Below, one piece after another: positions 56,741-64,000 of a DNA stretch of 64,000 bases. The first letter of the stretch is position 1. Each line of letters opens with the position of its first letter. A program made the position numbers and the translations under genes. Source of the stretch: Gryllus longicercus (lineage: Eukaryota > Arthropoda > Insecta > Orthoptera > Gryllidae); NCBI GenBank assembly GCA_038098605.1, contig JAZDUA010000059.1:620001-684000 (forward strand). Direction: 5' to 3'. The notes beneath the pieces were generated by a model. The model made no database searches and was not told the origin of the DNA. It was given only the letters and a program-made list of their open reading frames with translations.

Positions 56741-59700
56741 AATATTATATTATATTATATTGTTTTTATATTATTATATTATATTATACTATATTTATTA
56801 TTAATATTAATTTTATTTATATTAATATCTTTTAGGTGTTCTCATAATTTTTGTGTGAATATCTATAATTTACGTTTTCCAAATCCATAAAATTAAAATG
56901 AAATATAATGATAAAAATTACAAAATTAATATGGTTCAACTTTTGTAATATTTTCAATGGACCGTTTTGTTACAAATATATGATCAATATAGAATATACC
57001 TACTCTAAAACTTACCAAATCTGTTTTTCTTTCTTTAAATTTTTTTTTTAATAAAGATTTTAGTTTTCTTCATAAAACTGAATAAAGGCATTTAAGACAA
57101 ATACCTCCTAGTAGTTTAAACTTTCATCTCTTTTTGTTTATTTTTCTTTCTTTCCAATCTAAATAATAATCAAAATCATGTCTTTTTTAACACCTGAGGC
57201 CTATCTTCATCATGTAAATATTTTTATTTACAGTTCTAAGTAAATGCTTTACTTTTTGTATTCTATTCTTTATTAGTTCTGGCTTCATTCCTCATTTGCA
57301 AGAAGATTTCCAAGTTTTGAAATATGTAACTGCTGTTTCTTGTGTTGGAATATCTATTTTTTTTTTAATATTTTTTTTATCGTTTATGTGTGTGTCTGTA
57401 ACAGTCAACAACTGACACTGCTTTTCTGTGCTTTTCTTAAGCATATTTTTCATTTTGATAATTTAAAAACATTTTTAGTTTTTGTGATTCTTAAATTTTT
57501 TCAACCTTCCGCAAGCTTGTGAACCGTAGACCTCCTTTTAAACTCTACCACCACCACTATCACAACCACTACCACTACTACATTTTTTTAAAAAGAGATT
57601 GTGTTCAAAGATTTGTGACAAATTCACCAGTGAATTTCTTAGCATAGAGAAGAAAATATGTGATTACTTGATCTAATTTCTTCTGTTAGTTATAGTTACC
57701 GAAATTGAAGTTGCAACAATTGTTTTGTAGAGATCAATTGGGACGAATGCTTTTTTTTATTAATTATCCTTTGATTGATTTTCTCAAGTTACTTTCCATA
57801 TTTCCTTTGCAAAGCAAGTAAATACTGAAATTGAAATTGCAAAGTGAGATGTAAACTAGTTTATTGTAAACCGATAGTTTAATTAGTGTTTCAACATTTC
57901 ATCATACTGTTAACATATTTTCTTCTATATATGCTGTAATTTGAATAAAATTCAAGTATTAAATGTGTGTAATAATTTTTAACAAATGGTATAATAATTG
58001 TATCAACAAAGTTTTGAACTGCTTAGTGACCATATTTAAAAAATTAATAAATAATTATAGAAAAGGTAAGTAGACTTAACTATAATAAATTGGCCAACTA
58101 ACATTAAATTCTACTTGACATTAAATTATGATGTTCCAGCTCCCCCTGCTACTTCATCTCAACTATTGTAAAATTTGAGTTAAAAACTGTAATCCTAGGC
58201 TGATAGTTATTCAAAACCTATCAATTTCTACAACTTACATGGCATGATAAATGCAACAAGTTAGTTTTTTGCAATTCTTTGCTACAAAGAAACCTTGCTG
58301 CAGTCATCGCATGTGTAACATTGAAGCAGCCCATTGTTTTCTTTTATAAAAGTGCAGGGGCAGATCCATCCAATCAGTTTGGAGGGGGCCATTGTAGATT
58401 TTTTATATATAATAGACATATCGGTATTTTATAGTATATTACTTATGAACTGTAGATATGATAGTATACAATATTATTGTTTAATTAATTACATAATTTG
58501 GTCATAAATTAATATTTGAATCAATTTTGCCAAATAAAGAAAAGTAAACAAAAATTGTAGGCCTTTTGGGATCTGCCAGAAACAGTATAACAACTACAGA
58601 TATTGTATAAAAATTTTGGGTAATTTTTGAAATTTTATAACTTGCAAACATGCTTGCAATGCACAGAATTTTACCCCCAAATTTTTGTGCTTGTTTTTAG
58701 ATGATTTCCCATTTAAAAAAAATGATAGTTTGAATGAAAGAAATGTTGAATACGTGAGAATTTTTAATTTCAATATTTCAATTCAATTCCTCCAAAACTG
58801 TGCAATTTATTATTTAACTAATAACACACCTGTAATATTTTAACACCAGTAAAATTTCTTCTATTTCCTTTACTGGGCTCTGAAAGTACAACATAGAGTA
58901 GAATTATAGAACTATTAAATTGTACCTTTTTGATCCTTCATAATGCATTTAATATCAGAAATTACTGATTTTTTTAATTTAAAAAAATCGTAGATAAAAA
59001 ATGGAGATAAACACTTTGCTGTCATAAATAAAGTTAGAGATATGAACCCTTATATTTCCTGACAATTATAAACAAATCAATTCATTTGATCAAAAGCTGT
59101 AAAATGACTTTTATAATTACAAAAAAATAATCTTATTTATAATCGCACTAAATTGTGGTTATTAGCAACTATTACAGTAACTGATACATTACAAAATTAC
59201 AGATACAACATTATTCAAACCTAATACTACAATTGGTACAGTATTAAATCAAGACAATAATGAAACACGATGCAAATTTAATTCATGCTAGCAAGAAGTT
59301 ATTTATGCTATTTTTATCTTCAGTAGAATGAAGTATTGCTTCATGATTAAATCTAAATCACTGTCTCCAATGATTGAATCTTGGACACACTTTAAAAATG
59401 AAATCTAGATTAACTTGGACTTCGCACAGTTCCCACAGGGGGGAAATATTTTTGTATTAGTGAAGATTGTTTAACTTGGAGTATCCAGATCTTATCCTTG
59501 AGAGGAGTTCTTGCTCTCTGTGGCACATTTTCTTACTTGCGATTAGTGAGTGAAAAGTATTTCTTGTTCTGTGTAATTTGCTGGATTTGTAACCTGTTCA
59601 GTCATGGTTCCATTTCTTTTGAATTTCTTTACCAAAGTCAAAATATCTTCTTCAATACATGACATGTTGTGAACATTGGTAATAGTTTTTAAGTCAATTG

Positions 59701-60221
59701 AAGAGATTGTTTTAGTAACATTTTTACTTGTTAACCGAGATTTATTTGTTAAGGATCCATGCTAAGACAAAATTTTGTCACAGCTTTTTAGATGTGAGCT
59801 GAAAGCAGGATCACATTAGCACAGTGAAATTGGAGGATCATTTTAAGGTTCAACATTAACGCATACAACTTTACAGTGTTGTAGCTAACAAACTCTTTAA
59901 GCAGGTGCTTCATAACTTTATCAAGCATGCAGATTATGGCTTCTGTTATTTTTAAATTTACTTAATGCGAAATTGGGGTTTAAAGAGAATGTGACCAGAG
60001 CATGCAAGATTTCACCAGTACAGAATAAAGGAAAGATTTCTGTCAAAGAGAATTTTTAAATTTAGTTTTTTTTTTAGGTTTACATTTACTGAGCACAGAA
60101 AACTGCACCTATTCCTTTAACTGCACTAGGCAAAAAGGCAAATATTTTTGTTGATACTAGAATCTTCAGAAATGTTGGTTTACTCTTGAATATGTATCCA
60201 ATTTGCTACTGAAGATTTGTT
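56741..60221. other. AT-rich, no gene recognised
   Basis: It starts with ATTAT simple sequence (56741..56830). A short CCA/ACC-rich microsatellite is at 57541..57580. Low-complexity open frames only. Confidence 0.5.
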
Positions 60222-60273
60222 GTGTTTGTTGTTGTTGTTTATGTTGTTGTTGTTATTAAGATTTTTATTATTA

Positions 60274-60308
<35 letters not shown>

Positions 60309-60330
60309 TTTTTTTTTTTTTTTTTTTCGT
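60222..60330. repeat. GTT/ATT microsatellite and T-run
   Basis: Stretches of GTT, then ATT, then about 21 T in a row. Confidence 0.95.
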
Positions 60331-60515
60331 TGATCGGCCAACTAGGACCACGCAGGCAAGCACTCTGCCTTTACCGTGGCCCAGTTTTTATTCATTCTCA
60401 CGGAGGCAGGTGCTTGCGACAATTCTTTGGGGGGACCAGCATTTAAGCTGGATCCGGTTTTTAACCCCAAGGTTGTTAGCCCTGGGGGATTATTATTATT
60501 ATTATTATTATTATT
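60328..60515 (-). mobile_element. short interspersed element between ATT microsatellites
   Basis: About 160 bases of GC-richer unique sequence are bounded by a T-run/ATT array on one side and a second ATT array (60487..60515) on the other. On the minus strand it begins CCCCCAGGGCTAACAACC and ends in an A-run. It looks like a retroposed SINE or LINE 3' fragment. No clear tRNA promoter boxes were found. Confidence 0.45.
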
Positions 60516-60649
60516 ATTGAAGTGTTTTGTTTAGAAGAAGTTCTAATAGGTTAAGAACAGAGACAAATCCCGGAATGTCATATTTTTTGTAATTTCACTC
60601 ATTTTTTTAAAAACAGTTACCACATGACAGCATGAAAAAAACAAAATGG

Positions 60650-61490
60650 ATTTAGAAAATTTACCAGCCTACCTAATATTTATATATTTTCAAAAGGCAT
60701 ATGATAGAGAAATTAGAGAGCTAATGTGGAAAATACTAGAGAAAGTAAAGATACTGGTAGAAATAAACAAAGGAATTCGAAGACATTAACCAAATTCACA
60801 GATCTCTGTTAAACTGAATTAAAAAATGGTCAAAGTTTCTTACAACACTCAGAGGTTGGAGTGTCACCATGTCTATTTATCATAGTAAAAGGCAATTATA
60901 TTATCAGAATGGAAACAAACAAGTGAAAAGGAGTAAATCTCAACAAAAACAGAAGATCTAAATTAACCTTTTTGTAGATGATTTGGTCATAATAACAGAG
61001 TTTGAAGAAAACTTATAAACTGTAACAAATGTGTTAATAAGAAAATATTGAAATGAAAAATGAGAATCTCTACTAACAAAATAAAAGCCAGAGGATATCA
61101 GAGCACAAAAACGAGATGAATTAAGATTGTCATAAATGTACAAATGTTAGAACAAGCCTCAAATTTTGACTATTTAACCATTATCATTGTATGTAGATGA
61201 GAGGATTTGGTAAAGAAAATCCAAAGTCATAGCAAAAGGAATGGAATAATCAGTTGATATAATGGAAGAAATACATCCCAAGAAATTTTAAAATATATAA
61301 CGTGAAAGCAAAACATATGGCAGGAGTCACCTAGGAAAAAATTCAGAAAAAGACTAGCGACAAAAAATACAGTTCAAGTGATAAAGAAAAAATGTTTTTC
61401 TTATGTCAACAGAGACATTGAAGACCACAACTAAAATTGATAAACCAGAAACACCTAGAAGATTGACCTGAAGGGCTATCAATAGGAACA
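60650..61490 (+). pseudogene. LINE reverse transcriptase remnant, RTE-like
   Basis: Fragments in changing frames read FIYFQKAYDR (motif A), FVDDLVIITEFEENL (motif C as VDD) and KIVINVQMLEQASNFDYL, the post-RT segment typical of RTE-like elements. Many stops. Confidence 0.6.
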
Positions 61491-63140
61491 AAAAATAAAC
61501 TTGATAGAAGTACTGCGATTACTGTACATTACTAAGCGTATCTTGTAGCTTCCATTTTTGTCTGTCACTGCAATTAATTCTCTTCCATCCATTGCCTCCT
61601 GTTCTCCTTCCTTACATATTCTTCTACATCTTACTTCTTTTCTCTGAAAATCAAGTTGCTAATTTGGGAGCTTTAGAGGTCATCATTTTTCACATATTCT
61701 GATTAAGTGATCACACCATGGTAAGTTTCTTAATATCAAGGTTAGGGATATTGTTGAGAATCACTTCTGCCTTTCTCCTAAGTTTGTCGTTGTTTATGTT
61801 GTTCAATATTGACAATCTACACCATTTCTATTTCAGTAGGTTTATTCTTATTATCTTTTTAAATATAGGTATGATGGCGTATATGTGTATGTATATACAC
61901 ACACACACACGCACACACACATATATAACTTTCCCTATACTCCGTATATACATACGTATAGAGGAAAGTAAAAATGATTTGAAGAAAAGTTCCTTTTTTG
62001 TAGCATAATTCCGAGAATATGTAAAGCACAAGATGGGTAATATTTGGCTCTGGTTATGATGTCAAAGAACTAGAGGTTCAGGATTATTTTAAAACTTGGG
62101 AGGCTGATTCAATACAATTTTTGGATTGAGGAAGATTTACTTCATTTAATTTCAGATTAAAAACAACATTTTCACAAGTATAAAATGAATTTAACATTTA
62201 TGATTATTTTTTCCAATTTTCATATAATTTAAGGATTCATAAGACTATCTTCTCTTTGCATTATATATATTGTTTTACTTCATCTCATTGACTGAATATC
62301 GGATTTAGAAGTTTTTTAAACGCAGTTTATAAAAATATTAAGGATTTAATTTTAATTTTCAAAGTTGACTTTCGAACACACTCAAGAATTTCCCACTAAA
62401 ATTTTAACCCATTACTTAAAGAATATTTTACGATGCCAATTTTTCGAGTTTGATATTTTAGTGTTTTGTTTTACTGCGAATATCAATCGAGAAATTCCGA
62501 ATTTCTTCATGTTATTAATAAGTATAAGTAGGGCTCGGACTTTTAGGTCAATATAATTGTTTTAAATTTAATCTTGAGTGTTGAAAGTCAAGTGAAAATT
62601 AAGTAGAGCCATATGGTTCCTATATTGCAATTGGATTTTACTTAAAAGTAAACAGTTTGATTAAGATGCGAACAAACTATTATTACTTATTTAGCTAAAT
62701 TTTAATGGAATAAAAAAATTGAGTATTTTCATATTTAAAACTTCAAAGGATTAGTATATGTGGCGAAAGACACGCTAGTTTGGAATTCACTGGTTGGTCG
62801 CACATCAGTGTAAATTTGGCATTTCCTGGGACAAAGTGGAGTTAGTTTTGTTCACAACCAACCAAAATGCCTGAGGAGCATTTCCAAACCACTGTTGATT
62901 CATATAATGATTTCTGAGCGATAAGATACACTTATAACACGAGCAGCTCCTAAAGTTCCTCAGATTGCACTGACGAAATGTGCAGGTTGACAAAGGGGAC
63001 GTGTTCACATATTACATTGCAACATTTCGCGATCTTGGTTTCTGCCTTTCATTTGAGTAATAAATAAATTATTTCATCGTTTTAACACATATGTTTCACT
63101 TTTTAAGCACACAAAAATTTAAATTTTTCGTTTTTTAGCA
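61491..63140. other. AT-rich, no gene recognised
   Basis: It contains a CA microsatellite at about 61895..61922. No supportable gene. Confidence 0.5.
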
Positions 63141-63141
63141 C

Positions 63142-63438
63142 CTAAATCAGAGCTCTATTTATAGGTTTCTTAACGTTTTGAAAAGCAAATAAAATATTCT
63201 CATTTCTAGGGAATGCCCAGATTTGTCCAGACCACCATGTGCGCAATTTTGGTGAATGCGGTCCTCTCGTTAGGTAATGTACAGTGGGTAGATGGGTTAG
63301 CGTAGTTGTGTCCTTCTTCGGGAAGAAAGGCCCGATATGAGGCGCACCCATCTTTTGCCATCTCTGCGTGGAAATGTGTGAAATAGGGTTCAAAAATCTA
63401 GTAGTACTCCTGCAGATAACAATACCGATTTCAGCCAC
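63142..63438 (-). other. open frame of unknown meaning
   Basis: The 98-codon frame includes GAPHIGPFFPKKDTTTLTHL and TWWSGQIWAFPRNE. It is less biased in composition than neighbouring frames, but I recognise no family. It could be a decayed exon or transposon piece. Confidence 0.2.
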
Positions 63439-63610
63439 TTTCCATAGATCGCCACCTGCAAATACAATTTTACACGAATTAGAGTTAATAAAGCATGAAT
63501 GTACAGATCTTTATTTTATCTCTCAACCCGTGGGACCACCTGCTATTATTGTGGTGCGTCTGCTGTGTGTCTTGGCCGCCAGTCAAGACAAAGCCGTAGA
63601 TGACGTCCTG

Positions 63611-63840
63611 GAAGTTAGCAGGACAATTTCATCCAATCACAAAACTGCATAGTCCATAATTTGCCGCTTTTTTGCCGTTTTTAAGATGTGGAAAAGAAAA
63701 ATTTGCCGCGGGTCATTTTCTCAAAAAAATCTGTGTTCACGCTAACTTCCAATGGAAGTTAGCAGGACCACACCTCTAAAACCGCTACTATTGCAAGTAT
63801 ATACACAAAACTGTACTCCAAATTTGCCGCTTTTTATTTA
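63611..63840. repeat. imperfect duplication with a perfect palindrome
   Basis: GAAGTTAGCAGGAC occurs at 63611 and 63755, and TTTGCCGCTTTTT at about 63660 and 63823, in the same order, so a stretch of about 150 bases seems duplicated and diverged. Inside, GCTAACTTCC (63741..63750) and GGAAGTTAGC (63754..63763) form a perfect 10-base inverted repeat around AAT. Confidence 0.55.
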
Positions 63841-64000
63841 TAAACGATTAGTGAAGAAATCAAATTGATGTCTTCATTCTTTCAAAAAATATTAACAAAA
63901 AACCAAAAAATGAAAGCTACGCTCCTCTTGCAAGCGCATTCGAAGAAGAAATGAGACGTCCCCTGTAATTCATCAGCCGTAACAACTCATACTCTTCGCC

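Noticed and set aside
60328..60490. tRNA gene or tRNA-derived SINE head
   Set aside because: No convincing box A and box B pair or cloverleaf could be found by eye.

Overview
The window looks like nuclear DNA of an arthropod, most likely an insect. It is AT-rich and intron-rich. It carries non-LTR retrotransposons (LINEs) of three or more kinds, a Penelope-like element and a decayed Ty3/Gypsy element. Nothing bacterial or organellar is present. The species cannot be named from the sequence alone.

The one complete-looking host gene lies on the minus strand at 51750..37376. I assembled it by hand from ten GT-AG exons, all joined at phase 0, into a 516-residue protein. It has a Ser/Pro-rich N-terminal half and a protein kinase domain from about residue 196. 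The YRAPE motif and the C-lobe resemble the HIPK/DYRK group of CMGC kinases. Two normally conserved positions differ: DFG is DFS, and the activation-loop Tyr position is Arg. Its 9.1-kb second intron (41695..50835) holds nothing I can identify.

Decayed pieces of the same kinase gene, all on the minus strand and some with their introns, lie at 74..3148, 15226..17369, 22840..23603 and 25822..25896. They are out of order, nested and fused to one another. They look like repeated DNA-level duplications rather than retrocopies. One terminal-exon piece abuts an ERR-like nuclear receptor zinc-finger exon (14953..15222).

Mobile elements: a gag remnant (4230..4530, -); a Penelope-like element with direct pseudo-LTRs, each carrying a hammerhead-ribozyme-like motif (6084..9137, -); LINE A (9330..13800, -) and its near-copy LINE B (53022..56740, +); LINE C with an L1-type ORF1 and a 2A-like motif (17640..22322, -); a Ty3/Gypsy element with integrase ahead of reverse transcriptase (28190..31830, +); LINE tails at 34200..35345; and an RTE-like remnant (60650..61490, +). 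Other repeats are a CpG-rich divergent minisatellite (35380..36990), a dispersed repeat at 5338..5850 and 22330..22765, and several microsatellites.

The rest is AT-rich sequence in which I see no supportable gene.
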